IMG/VR virus record: IMGVR_UViG_3300011258_000350
Location: 1-25,365 of that record
Origin: a virus
Strand: one strand, 5' to 3'
DNA: 25,365 bases
The notes under the pieces were generated by a model, which was not told the origin of the DNA, made no database searches, and was given only the letters and a program-made list of their open reading frames with translations. The position numbers and the translations under genes were made by a program. This document shows positions 7,500 through 16,182 of this stretch, piece after piece (positions within the stretch are counted from its first letter, which is position 1; each line of letters starts with the position of its first letter).

Positions 7500-9443
7500 A
7501 TGAGCAACAAAGATACCTTCTCGTTCGACCCTTTCGCTAGGGATATTGAGGATCAGGTTAGTACCCCTTCTAGTAATACGGGTATTATGTCTAAAGATAT
7601 GTCTTCTACTTCAGGACCAATGGGTGAGCAAATGGATGACTCGTATGATCCTTTCTCGTTCGTGGAACGCTTTGCAAAAGATCTTGTTTCGCTCTTTGAC
7701 GAGAATGAAGAAGACAAGGAAAAGCTCAAAAATACATACAGGGTTGATAAATCGCTCGAAAAGCAAGCAGCGAAGGAAAGTGTGTTGGATGAACTTGTAG
7801 TGGATTACAATGCAGCATTTGAGAGAGGCAGGTCGCTTAAAGAATCTATGGATATTGTAGAAGCACAACCTCTGTTGCCTATTGGTACTGAGGGCGTACT
7901 TCAGTCGCCTGTCCCCGTGTCGCGTCCCTCGTCTTTACAGGTGCCCCTTAGTGGCGCACCTTTTGTGGCTCCTACACCTCAACGTCGGCCTCGCGGTCTT
8001 ATGGAAAAAGACGATGAGTCGAGTGGGTATGTTCGTCTACCGCAGTTTAAAAACGATACTCCAGAGGACGACGCCCCTAAAGACGTTCCTATTATTCCAG
8101 AGCTTGTTGCTCCTGCGATGGCGACCCTTTATAAAGACACTCCAGTAAATCTGCGAGCCTTCGGAGAGTATCTGGTTAAAGGCACACTCGCATCTGCCTT
8201 TAAGGCTGTCTTAGGCAGCGACGAAAAGGTTGTGGAGGCTCCTACATTTACAGAGAGAGATCTTGCAGATTCCGACATGAAAAACTTGCAAAATATTGTG
8301 GCATCAAAAGGATTAGGCGCAGACGGCTTAAATTATAAAGACTTTGGTTATGGGGGTTCTGACAGTATTCGAGATATTGTAGCATCCGCTTCACCCACTT
8401 CAACTGTTCTCAATAGCTTCACAGACTCAGATCTCAGAATGGCTAGCTTTATTGGAAATGGGGATATCGTTGTTGAAGATGGTGATGTCTTTGTCGTAGA
8501 CACCTACGACTTTGAACCTCGGCAAAAAGACATTTACAAAAAATATCAAGAAGGCAAGACTCTTACAGAAGAAGAGCAGGGTGTTATAGATAACATGAGT
8601 ATCTTTAATAGGTTATATCACCTTGCTGACTACATGGGGAAAGAACTCAAATCACAAGATGATAATGTACGCATTCGGTTGGGTACAGTTGAAGAGGTCT
8701 ACGGGGATCAAGAGAGCGCCAGTCTTTCTTTTATAAGCAACTCTCAGTCAGAGATAGACGCTGCCCCCGCTTCTAAGCCCTCTGGTCCTGCATACGTAAA
8801 ACGTAAGAGACTTCTCGACTTTATCGGTACTGGCGAAGGTGACTACGACAGCGCAAATCGAGGTACGATCAGCGGGAACATAATCGGCTCTGAGATGACT
8901 GCTTCACGACGCGGTAAGTCGATTAGCGAAATGACAATCGGTGAGATTGCTGAGCTGCAGAAGATTTCTGATCCGAATAACGAAGAACGTCTTTTCGCGG
9001 TTGGTAAGTATCAAACAATACCAGATACGCTTGCTATGGCAGTGAAGGGTTTGGGTCTATCTGAAGACACAGTGTTCAGCCCAGAGGTGCAGGATCAGAT
9101 TGGCGTTTATCTCGTTACGGAGAAACGCCCGAAAGTGGGAATGTATCTGCGCGGAGAAGAGGGCGTATCTGCAGATGATGCTATGCTATCTCTCGCTCGC
9201 GAATTTGCATCGATCCCTGTCCCTCGTGCAGTGAAGAAGGGGGAATTCGGTTCGTGGCCTAAGACGGATCTCGTGCCGGGTGACAGTTTCTATGCGAACC
9301 CAGCTGCGACTACGGGCAACGCAGCAAGACATAGCGTAGAGGAGACTCGCGTGATACTCCAAGACGCCCAGAAGGGCTTTTCTGCTTCTAGGGCCGCGCC
9401 TCTTACTTCGCCTACTCCAGCAAGACGGGGCTTGATGTCTTAA
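7500..9443 (+). CDS. Virion protein with lysozyme/transglycosylase-like domain
   Basis: The protein has 647 residues. Residues about 436-575 resemble the lysozyme-like fold of phage muramidases and transglycosylases (lambda R / GH104 type): LLDFIGTGEGDY with probable catalytic Glu446, then RLFAVGKYQTIPDTL, then FSPEVQDQIGVYLV. This would let the incoming virion open peptidoglycan during DNA entry. The N-terminal third is acidic and low in complexity and holds two similar patches (FSFDPFARDI near 7-16, YDPFSFVERFAKDL near 49-62). The short motif G[IL]M[SE]K occurs at residues 28-32 and 166-170, and GLMS forms the last four residues. A dedicated endolysin is not seen in the window, so a role in lysis cannot be excluded. 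The domain call comes from motif reading, without a profile search. Confidence 0.6.
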   Translation: MSNKDTFSFDPFARDIEDQVSTPSSNTGIMSKDMSSTSGPMGEQMDDSYDPFSFVERFAKDLVSLFDENEEDKEKLKNTYRVDKSLEKQAAKESVLDELVVDYNAAFERGRSLKESMDIVEAQPLLPIGTEGVLQSPVPVSRPSSLQVPLSGAPFVAPTPQRRPRGLMEKDDESSGYVRLPQFKNDTPEDDAPKDVPIIPELVAPAMATLYKDTPVNLRAFGEYLVKGTLASAFKAVLGSDEKVVEAPTFTERDLADSDMKNLQNIVASKGLGADGLNYKDFGYGGSDSIRDIVASASPTSTVLNSFTDSDLRMASFIGNGDIVVEDGDVFVVDTYDFEPRQKDIYKKYQEGKTLTEEEQGVIDNMSIFNRLYHLADYMGKELKSQDDNVRIRLGTVEEVYGDQESASLSFISNSQSEIDAAPASKPSGPAYVKRKRLLDFIGTGEGDYDSANRGTISGNIIGSEMTASRRGKSISEMTIGEIAELQKISDPNNEERLFAVGKYQTIPDTLAMAVKGLGLSEDTVFSPEVQDQIGVYLVTEKRPKVGMYLRGEEGVSADDAMLSLAREFASIPVPRAVKKGEFGSWPKTDLVPGDSFYANPAATTGNAARHSVEETRVILQDAQKGFSASRAAPLTSPTPARRGLMS

Positions 9444-9455
9444 AGGACGCACACT

Positions 9456-9902
9456 ATGTTTGGTCTCCCCCTAGAGTTAATCACTATGCTGGCGTCTACT
9501 CTGCTAGGCGGTGTGATGTCCATCTGGGGGCAGAGCATTCAGTCTCGTGAAGCTACCAACAAAATGCTCATTGAGCGTTCCCAGTTCAGAGCAGATCAAG
9601 TTAACGCAGCCCGCGAGTACGGCAAGACAGACAAACACTTTGCGTGGACACGTAGAATTATAGCTCTTTCTTCTGTGTTTGCGATAATAGTCTTGCCTAA
9701 AGCTGTAGCTGTATGGTATCCTGAAGTACCCGTATACGTAGGCTATACTGAGATGACTGGCGGTTTCTTCAACTGGTTGTTTGGTCCTGCCGAAAGCATT
9801 AAGTGGGTGTATGCGCAAGGCTTCGTTATCACACCCCTCGATACACACCTAGTGTCTGCTATTGTAGGTCTGTACTTCGGTGCAGGCTTCACGAAAAAGT
9901 AA
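9456..9902 (+). CDS. Three-segment membrane protein, holin candidate
   Basis: The protein has 148 residues with three hydrophobic stretches: residues about 4-25 (LELITMLASTLLGGVMSIWG), about 67-88 (IIALSSVFAIIVLPKAVAVW) and about 127-145 (LVSAIVGLYFGAGF). Between the first two lies a charged, probably helical linker (SREATNKMLIERSQFRADQV). The size and number of segments fit a class I holin, but proteins with this layout in marine phages are usually annotated only as membrane proteins, and its neighbours are virion genes. AAAGGA is well placed before the ATG. A membrane role is likely; the exact job is not shown by the sequence. Confidence 0.6.
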   Translation: MFGLPLELITMLASTLLGGVMSIWGQSIQSREATNKMLIERSQFRADQVNAAREYGKTDKHFAWTRRIIALSSVFAIIVLPKAVAVWYPEVPVYVGYTEMTGGFFNWLFGPAESIKWVYAQGFVITPLDTHLVSAIVGLYFGAGFTKK

Positions 9903-9914
9903 GGTTATACAAAA

Positions 9915-10487
9915 ATGAACATGTTAGAAGCGCCTATTCCGGGGCAGTCTCTTACGGAACTACCACGTAACGCACCCTATGAGCGGCCTGCAGAATACGA
10001 CACTGTAGAGGAAACACTATCCTACTACATGAAGAAGGTCGTCGAAGAAGAGACGATTGACGATATCGTAGTCCTATTCCAAGTAGGCATGGACTTGCAA
10101 TCTTTTTGTAAGACGCTTGTTATGTCCGGTGCCATGAAAGGTTTGCATACTGTAGAGACGGGTATGCTCGCAGCCCCAATGCTAGGCACATTTGTTAAGT
10201 CAGTGCTTCTGGACTACGGCATTGAAGCAAAAGAGACTGCGACTGATGCTGCTGCCGAGAGTGCAGAACGCGAGAAGCAGAGGGTTTCACTGCTCATTCA
10301 ACAGGCTGTGGAAGACGCTCTTGCTAGCGATGCATCAGAGGATGATACAGGTGTGGCTCTCTTGCAGGATATCGAAGCTGCTATGGAAGAAGCGCCGCAG
10401 AATAATCCTTTGATTGACGAGGATGAAGTTGCTGCAGAAGAAGAGCCATCAGGTAACGGGCTTATGTCGCGTAAGGAGAATTTGTAA
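9915..10487 (+). CDS. Acidic virion-associated protein, unknown function
   Basis: The protein has 190 residues. The N-terminus carries APIPGQSLTELPRNAPYERP, a pattern I associate with structural proteins of marine phages that is typically followed by a helical segment like EETLSYYMKKV here. Residues about 60-105 are hydrophobic and helical (VLFQVGMDLQSFCKTLVMSG). From about residue 125 the protein becomes very acidic (EDALASDASEDD, IDEDEVAAEEEP) and is probably disordered. It ends GNGLMSRKENL, sharing the GLMS motif with the muramidase-domain protein. The stop shares a base with the next ATG (TAATG), so the two are probably made in step. Function is not recognised; an internal or assembly role is inferred from position. 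Confidence 0.55.
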   Translation: MNMLEAPIPGQSLTELPRNAPYERPAEYDTVEETLSYYMKKVVEEETIDDIVVLFQVGMDLQSFCKTLVMSGAMKGLHTVETGMLAAPMLGTFVKSVLLDYGIEAKETATDAAAESAEREKQRVSLLIQQAVEDALASDASEDDTGVALLQDIEAAMEEAPQNNPLIDEDEVAAEEEPSGNGLMSRKENL

Positions 10488-12379
10488 TGGCGGATTGGCA
10501 ATCGTTTGCAACGGGCTTTCTTGAATCCGTTGGTGAGGGGATCGACAGAAAGACCGAAAAAGCAGAAGAGTACGAAACGCGCCAGCGACTGCTAGGGGAG
10601 CGCAATCGACCTACTGTTGAAAAAGAGAAGCAGATCTATCAAAGTGCACAGCGCGTTGCAGCACAGCTACGGGAGGTTGGCGTAAGCGAATCGGCCATGC
10701 GAGCAGCCTTAAAATCAGATCCTGTTACGGGCATTTTCAAGCTACAAAGGAATGTTGAAAACGCAGTGCAGGCTACTAAAAGTGCGTATGGGAGAAACCC
10801 TACATCTGATGAATTGGCAGGTATGATGAATTACACTGCTGACAATGCTGAGGTGACTAACGCTAATCCAGCTGCAGTGAATAAACTACTGACTGATATT
10901 TATGGAGTACAGAGACCTCCTGAAATGCCTGCAGAACCTTCTGATACAGGTATCTCTGGATTTGTTCGCGGTCTTTTCGGTCCTACTACACAGTCGGTAG
11001 ATGAGAGGCTTAGGGCGGAATCGGCGGGCGACGGTCTGAGCGTATACGACTTGGCTACGTATTCTAGTGTACGGCCTTACGACCCTACAACTGCGGGTAC
11101 TTTCTTCTCTTTTCAGGCACCTAAGTTCTTCAATCCTGATGACTATGGCTCTGAACTTAACGAGCTAAGAAGGTACATGACAAAAGCAGAAACCTCCTTC
11201 ATGGCTGATGATTCCTACACAAAAGCGGTAAGTAAAATAAAGGTACACGAAGATGCTGTTCTAAATTCTCAAGTTTCAATGGTCTCTCCAGAAGAATTAA
11301 AAGAAGCTCGTGCTATTGTTGAAAATAAGCGAAGAGAGGCACTAGACCTGTACGTAGGAACAAAAGCCAAGTTTTTTGAGGCAGGCTCCTACGTAGACGT
11401 AATGAGTAGTGTGATTAATAACTACGTACCGGGCTATTCTACTAGCTTCCTTCAACGCGCAGATGATGAGAGACAGGCGGCAGATGCTGTAACACAGGCG
11501 GTAGATGCTGAGCCAACTGCTGCTGCTGCACCAGAGTCAGCGCGGACACCTATTAGTGGCGCTGAAATAGAAGAACTGGTTACCGGTGCGGGCGGCGAAA
11601 TAACTCAAGATGGTAACACTTACAGGTTCGCATTAGATGAAGTCGAGGAGGGTAAGATTTTTATAGTCGGCGTAGATGAGGAAGGTAAGGTTGAATCTTT
11701 TGAAGTTGAGGGTGAAGCAGGAAATCGTCTAACCGGAATGGAAGCCAGCGATGCGTTTCAGAGATTTGCCGAAAGAAACCTGAATCAAGAACTGCGCGAG
11801 GATCTTGCGGGACCGGCCTACGTAGACCCGGATGCTATTAAGGTTCTCCCGCTAGCTGCGCCAGTGCTGACCATGTCGCCTGAAGAAATTACGGCTGCAC
11901 TAGAGTCAGGCGATATCAAACCCGGATTGATAAACGAGAATGTTGTACGTAAACTTAGCTCTAAACAAAGATCCGCATTAGGGTATCCCGGACCGGAAGG
12001 TGCGTTTCGAATTACTGAGGCCGTAAGCGCTGACGGCGGTGCTCCAAGCGAGGAACAGATAAAGGAAAGAACGCAGCAGCTGCTCTTTAAGGAAGACGCA
12101 AAAAACAACCCAGACAAGCTGTACGTAATTCGTATGCCCGGAGGCCCTAAAAGACGGGGGTTCCGCGAAAGCCGCGTGATCAAAGGATCTATACTTGCTC
12201 AGATCCCGGATGAAGCACTTATTTCAGGAGCCACTAATCGCAATATGATCTCTGAATATACGGGAACTCCTATGGAAGAGTATGGTGATCCAATGAGTGT
12301 GGGCAAAAGAGATCCTTACTTTGAGGAAGAGGAGCTTCTCAAGTTCTTTAAAGTACGAACAAATAACGAGCAGGAATAA
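10487..12379 (+). CDS. Large virion-module protein, unknown function
   Basis: The protein has 630 residues and I recognise no domain. The N-terminus (WQSFATGFLESVGEGIDRKT) is an amphipathic helix followed by a charged helical stretch to about residue 75, a layout common in internal virion proteins. A linker rich in Ala, Asp and Glu (near AVDAEPTAAAAPESA, about 336-350) separates the helical first half from a second half with beta strands (YRFALDEVEEGKIFIVGVDE) and basic patches (RMPGGPKRRGFRESRVIKG). There is no signal peptide or membrane segment. It lies between a TAATG coupling upstream and a two-base gap downstream to the 1196-residue protein, so the two products are probably assembled together, perhaps as ejection proteins. 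Confidence 0.5.
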   Translation: MADWQSFATGFLESVGEGIDRKTEKAEEYETRQRLLGERNRPTVEKEKQIYQSAQRVAAQLREVGVSESAMRAALKSDPVTGIFKLQRNVENAVQATKSAYGRNPTSDELAGMMNYTADNAEVTNANPAAVNKLLTDIYGVQRPPEMPAEPSDTGISGFVRGLFGPTTQSVDERLRAESAGDGLSVYDLATYSSVRPYDPTTAGTFFSFQAPKFFNPDDYGSELNELRRYMTKAETSFMADDSYTKAVSKIKVHEDAVLNSQVSMVSPEELKEARAIVENKRREALDLYVGTKAKFFEAGSYVDVMSSVINNYVPGYSTSFLQRADDERQAADAVTQAVDAEPTAAAAPESARTPISGAEIEELVTGAGGEITQDGNTYRFALDEVEEGKIFIVGVDEEGKVESFEVEGEAGNRLTGMEASDAFQRFAERNLNQELREDLAGPAYVDPDAIKVLPLAAPVLTMSPEEITAALESGDIKPGLINENVVRKLSSKQRSALGYPGPEGAFRITEAVSADGGAPSEEQIKERTQQLLFKEDAKNNPDKLYVIRMPGGPKRRGFRESRVIKGSILAQIPDEALISGATNRNMISEYTGTPMEEYGDPMSVGKRDPYFEEEELLKFFKVRTNNEQE

Positions 12380-12381
12380 TC

Positions 12382-15300
12382 ATGGAAGAAGAAGATACCC
12401 TCGCAAAATATCTCACGGCCCCTGATGAGGATAACACACCTGCTGCCTTCAACTTAGAACAGCAAGACGAAGAAGATACCCTCGCTAAATATCTTCCTAC
12501 TCCTGAAGAAAAGAAAGGCCCAGCAAAACCTCAGCGGCCTGCTGTTGAGGATGCCGTACCCGACTCGCGCTTTAGCATTTCTGACTTGAAGAAAGGGCAG
12601 AACGCTAGGGATATCCGTGCCTACATGGTAGATCGCATGGGCGTTGACTTTAAGGTGGGTCAAGGGCGTAGTGACGAAGAGGTCGTAGATGCTTTCGTAA
12701 ACCAGATGCGCTACTTCAACTCTAACATCGTGTCTACTGCAGGGGAAGCCCGCTTTATTGCCAATGCAGATGAGCAGACAAAAGCACGAGCAGCGCAGGC
12801 TTACAAGCTGTACGACAATCTGGGCAACCTGTTTACAGGTGATGCAGGTGAGATCTTCGACGGTATAGGTGATTACATCTACTCAGCAGCCACTGATCCA
12901 TCGAACTACGCAGGTATCCTTACCGGTGGTATGGCTAAAGCAGGTCTTCTCGGTGGTCAGCAAGCAGGTAAGGCAGCTGTTAAGGCTGCAGTACGGACTG
13001 CTATTAAAGACGTAGGCGCAAATACTGCCTTAAAGGGTGAGGCTAAACGAGCAGCTGGCAATGTCTACAAAGATGTACTCACGAGGGCTGCTTCACAGGG
13101 GGTCCGCCTCAACAAGAAACAAAAGCAGATGGCTTACGCAGCTGCGGAGAGGGAATACGCTCTCTTCATGCAGGCCCGTAAGCGAGCACTTAGTCGTGAA
13201 GCTGTGCAGCCTATCCTTAATAAGCGACGCACCAACGCCATCCTAGCTACTGCTGGTATAGACTCTGTATTTGCGGTACTTCAGGATGCTACGCTACAGA
13301 ACACGCTCATTGATGCTGGGGCGCAGGAGACGTACAGCACACTACAGACAGGTTTTAGCTCTCTCTTAGGCGGCGTTAGTGGGATTGGAGCCTTCGTAGC
13401 GCCTAGTGGGGCGAGAAAGCTAGTTGGCGAGTCTGGGCTTAAAGATATTCGTGATCAGGCTCGTATCAAAGCCCGTCGTGACGGCAACCTAGAAGAAATG
13501 GATACGCTTCTACGTGAGGTGTCTAGAAAGCAGGAAGCGCAAAAGGCAGCTGCGGACTTCAAGTTCACACCTAAACAGGCGAAGACAGCTGGGAGTAAGA
13601 TACTGGAAGTGTCCCGCAGCTGGAAGGATAAGGTTGATGCTGGTAAGGGGCGCTACAGTGGGTTCGAAACTCCCGTAGAAATTATTAGGGAAGTTTTGCT
13701 TGGCAAAGATGGCGACGGAAAAAGCGGGTTAGTCAAGATACTAATTGACGACGGCGTAGCTGTGCCAAAGGATATGCGTATCTCTGACTTCTTCACAAAC
13801 TTGATGCAGATGCTTCCGAAAGATCAGCTCAAGCAGATAAACGAAAACATCAAGGGCTTGGGTATTACATTGGGTGATACAACACAGGTTGCTACAAGCA
13901 TTGAGGATTTGTTTGCGAAAGAGTTAAGCCGAGGCGGTCAAGTTCTTCAGGTAGCATCTCAGTTCAGAAAATATCTGGATGCAGCAACTGTGTATGGGGA
14001 TCGTGTGATTAACGGTAGCATCACTACAATTAATGAGAAGGAAGCGATTGCCGAGAACATGAAGAGGGCCAGAGTTTTTGAATACGGACAAAACGTCTGG
14101 AAGCGTATGCTCGTGTCGTCCCCTGCTACTTCAGCGATTAACATAATCGGTGCAGCGCAGTACGGCATGGGCCAGTCTCTTGCTGATCTGTTTGCTTCTC
14201 CTGTACACTATCTAGCTGCGCTGGGCTACGGCTCAGTCGGCAACAAGGCAGCTGCAGAGCAGAACTTTAGGGCTGCTAAAGTGTACGCAGGAATCACAGG
14301 GCAGCGAATGCGTAACCTGATGGACCCCTACACGACTAAAGATGCCTACATGGCGTTCCTTGAGCAGAATAAGGATGTCAAGAAGATACTTTTTGAAACC
14401 CTGACAGGCGGCATTGAACGTAGTGGTAAGAGGTTTGGTATTGATCCTGAAGATCCGGCGTACTTACTTGTCGAGAGGACTACAGATGCAGCGTCCATGC
14501 TTACAGGTGTTCGTGCTCAGGATACCTTTACTAAGTCTCAGATGTTTATGACGGAGCTTGATAAGCATATCCGTATAAAAACCGGAAAGACGTTGCAAGA
14601 GACTTTCAAAGAGGGGGCTGTAGGCAGCGTTGATAACGATGTTATCGGACGTGCTGTTGACACTACGCTGAGGTCTGTCTTTTCTAAAGACTACACAACA
14701 GATGATCAACTTTTAGGCGGTCTTGCAAAGGGGGTTGAGAACTTTTCTAGCCTCCCGCTTGTCGGTACTATCCTGCCGTTTGGCCGCTTCATGAACAACG
14801 TGATTGCAACAACGTACCAGTGGTCTCCTGCAGGCGCTCTTAGTGTTATGTCATCCTTGTACAAAAAAGGACGCGGCTCAAAGCAACCTGAAAATATATC
14901 AGAAGCATTTGCTCGTGCTGCAGTAGGCACTACCGCCTTAGCCCTAGCAGCGGACTTCAGTAAAGAGCAGCGCGAAAAAGGCATGGGTACGTTTGACGTA
15001 GACTTGGGTAACGGGCAGATTCTGGATGCGCGTAACACGTTTCCGTTTTCCCTATGGCTAACTGCCGGTAGAATTATTGACCTTAATCGAGAAGGGGAGA
15101 TGGTCCCCCGCGAACTCGTTAAAGACTTTGCCGCACAGACTGCTGTAGGTCAGTTCGCATCAGATGTGCAGTTTGCTAATGACATATATAATATCATGGA
15201 TGTTGCCTTTAACGAGGATCGTCAACTAGGAGTATCTCTTATCGGCAGTGCTTTTGCTAAACAGGGTGGTAGTATTCTTGCTGGCTTTACCCGTCCGCTA

Positions 15301-15972
15301 GATGCGATCAACAGAATGACGGGTCTTATTGCAGGCTCCGACGTAGCGAAAGATCCCCGACAGGCAGAGGGCCTACAAGCTGGCACTATTCAGGCTACGC
15401 GATACGTGGACAACCTGATCGAAATCTTTACCGATAAGCTAGAGGGTGTTACCGGAGAAGAGCTTCGAGTAGCTACCCGTGAAGGCAAGATACAAGACCC
15501 TTCTCCTCTACTTAGCGTTATGGGGATCAAGCTAAAGCCTAACAGGACTTCTACAGAGAAGGCCTATTCTATGGCAGAGATGCACCCTTGGACTGCAAAC
15601 GAGAGGAGTGCCATACCTGCATACGACAAGATCTTTAACGAGGCCATCGCACCTGCGTTTGAGGACTCAATGATGAGGCTCATTCAGTCAGAAGAGTTTA
15701 AGAAAGGCAATGTAGCCCGACGTCGTCAGCTGTTAACCGACACAAAGAACGCATTACGCTCTGGCCTACGTAAGTACCTGCTCGTATCAGGTGATGAAAC
15801 AACATCGTTGATGGCTGCTCGAAAGAAGTTAATCAACAAAGGAGACAAGAACGTGCGCTATCAAGCCAAACAAATGATGCGGGAGGAATATGAAATTGAT
15901 GCAGACATACGAGATTATAGTGAGAGAGAACTCCGGCTTTACGAGAGCCTGATTGATTACTTAAAACCGTAA
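12382..15972 (+). CDS. Giant internal virion protein, probable DNA ejection protein
   Basis: At 1196 residues this is the largest protein of the window and the last gene of the + strand module, matching the place and size of T7 gp16-type internal virion proteins that line the ejection channel. The N-terminus has a duplicated motif EDTLAKYL (residues 4-11 and 31-38). Further on are alanine-rich helices (KAAVKAAVRTAI, about 190-215), a TDPSNYAGILTGGMAKAGLLG segment near 165-185 of the kind seen in large phage virion proteins, and several glycine-rich hydrophobic stretches (FSSLLGGVSGIGAFVAP, FSSLPLVGTILPFGRFMNN) that could meet membrane. No lysozyme motif was seen in it; that activity appears to sit in the 647-residue protein instead. 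The role is inferred from size, order and composition. Confidence 0.6.
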   Translation: MEEEDTLAKYLTAPDEDNTPAAFNLEQQDEEDTLAKYLPTPEEKKGPAKPQRPAVEDAVPDSRFSISDLKKGQNARDIRAYMVDRMGVDFKVGQGRSDEEVVDAFVNQMRYFNSNIVSTAGEARFIANADEQTKARAAQAYKLYDNLGNLFTGDAGEIFDGIGDYIYSAATDPSNYAGILTGGMAKAGLLGGQQAGKAAVKAAVRTAIKDVGANTALKGEAKRAAGNVYKDVLTRAASQGVRLNKKQKQMAYAAAEREYALFMQARKRALSREAVQPILNKRRTNAILATAGIDSVFAVLQDATLQNTLIDAGAQETYSTLQTGFSSLLGGVSGIGAFVAPSGARKLVGESGLKDIRDQARIKARRDGNLEEMDTLLREVSRKQEAQKAAADFKFTPKQAKTAGSKILEVSRSWKDKVDAGKGRYSGFETPVEIIREVLLGKDGDGKSGLVKILIDDGVAVPKDMRISDFFTNLMQMLPKDQLKQINENIKGLGITLGDTTQVATSIEDLFAKELSRGGQVLQVASQFRKYLDAATVYGDRVINGSITTINEKEAIAENMKRARVFEYGQNVWKRMLVSSPATSAINIIGAAQYGMGQSLADLFASPVHYLAALGYGSVGNKAAAEQNFRAAKVYAGITGQRMRNLMDPYTTKDAYMAFLEQNKDVKKILFETLTGGIERSGKRFGIDPEDPAYLLVERTTDAASMLTGVRAQDTFTKSQMFMTELDKHIRIKTGKTLQETFKEGAVGSVDNDVIGRAVDTTLRSVFSKDYTTDDQLLGGLAKGVENFSSLPLVGTILPFGRFMNNVIATTYQWSPAGALSVMSSLYKKGRGSKQPENISEAFARAAVGTTALALAADFSKEQREKGMGTFDVDLGNGQILDARNTFPFSLWLTAGRIIDLNREGEMVPRELVKDFAAQTAVGQFASDVQFANDIYNIMDVAFNEDRQLGVSLIGSAFAKQGGSILAGFTRPLDAINRMTGLIAGSDVAKDPRQAEGLQAGTIQATRYVDNLIEIFTDKLEGVTGEELRVATREGKIQDPSPLLSVMGIKLKPNRTSTEKAYSMAEMHPWTANERSAIPAYDKIFNEAIAPAFEDSMMRLIQSEEFKKGNVARRRQLLTDTKNALRSGLRKYLLVSGDETTSLMAARKKLINKGDKNVRYQAKQMMREEYEIDADIRDYSERELRLYESLIDYLKP
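12388..12494 (+). repeat. In-frame 26-bp direct repeat, 81 bp apart
   Basis: The 26 bases at 12388-12413 recur at 12469-12494 with one mismatch (A/T at the 18th base). The offset of 81 bp is exactly 27 codons, so both copies read EEDTLAKYL. The following codons also correspond (TAPDE versus PTPEE). High DNA identity points to a recent duplication or strong constraint. Confidence 0.85.
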
Positions 15973-15975
15973 TCA
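15954..15975. terminator. Inverted repeat across the convergent stop codons (weak candidate)
   Basis: TGATTAC at 15954-15960 and GTAATCA at 15969-15975 are perfect reverse complements with an 8-base loop, and the second arm contains both stop codons (TAA forward, TGA reverse). The stem is short and A/T-rich and no U-tract follows, so it is a poor intrinsic terminator by itself. It is listed because it is the only palindrome seen at the meeting point of the two transcription units. Confidence 0.2.
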
Positions 15976-16179
15976 CTTAACGCCATACTTCTCTACTGCT
16001 TCTCGCAACCACAGAAAGCTGCTAGTCAGATGGTCTCTGGCTAGCTCTACTTCTCTGCAATCCCACACATTACCCTTGATGAGGCTCTCTACTTCGTTGA
16101 TCTTCCCGCCTAGTGTACGTACAAACGCCTTACGCTTGCGAGTGACATGTTCTTGTGCTTCTTTTTCTAGGTGGTTCAT
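15973..16179 (-). CDS. Small helical protein, possible Acb2/Tad1-type hairpin
   Basis: The protein has 68 residues and is the last gene of the - strand unit. It is highly charged and predicted to be a helical hairpin: a first helix (about 1-36, KRKAFVRTLGGKINEVESLI), a short turn (KGNVWD), and a second helix CREVELARDHLTSSFLWLRE. The spacing RE-x3-A-x3-L-x5-W-x3-A[IV] in the second helix resembles the Acb2/Tad1 hairpin domain of phage proteins that bind cyclic nucleotides and block CBASS or Thoeris. This is pattern recognition from memory, not an alignment; a small DNA-metabolism accessory protein is the alternative. The Shine-Dalgarno sequence is weak, and only three bases separate it from phoH, so translation may depend on coupling. 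Confidence 0.75.
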   Translation of the reverse strand: MNHLEKEAQEHVTRKRKAFVRTLGGKINEVESLIKGNVWDCREVELARDHLTSSFLWLREAVEKYGVK

Positions 16180-16182
16180 ACT

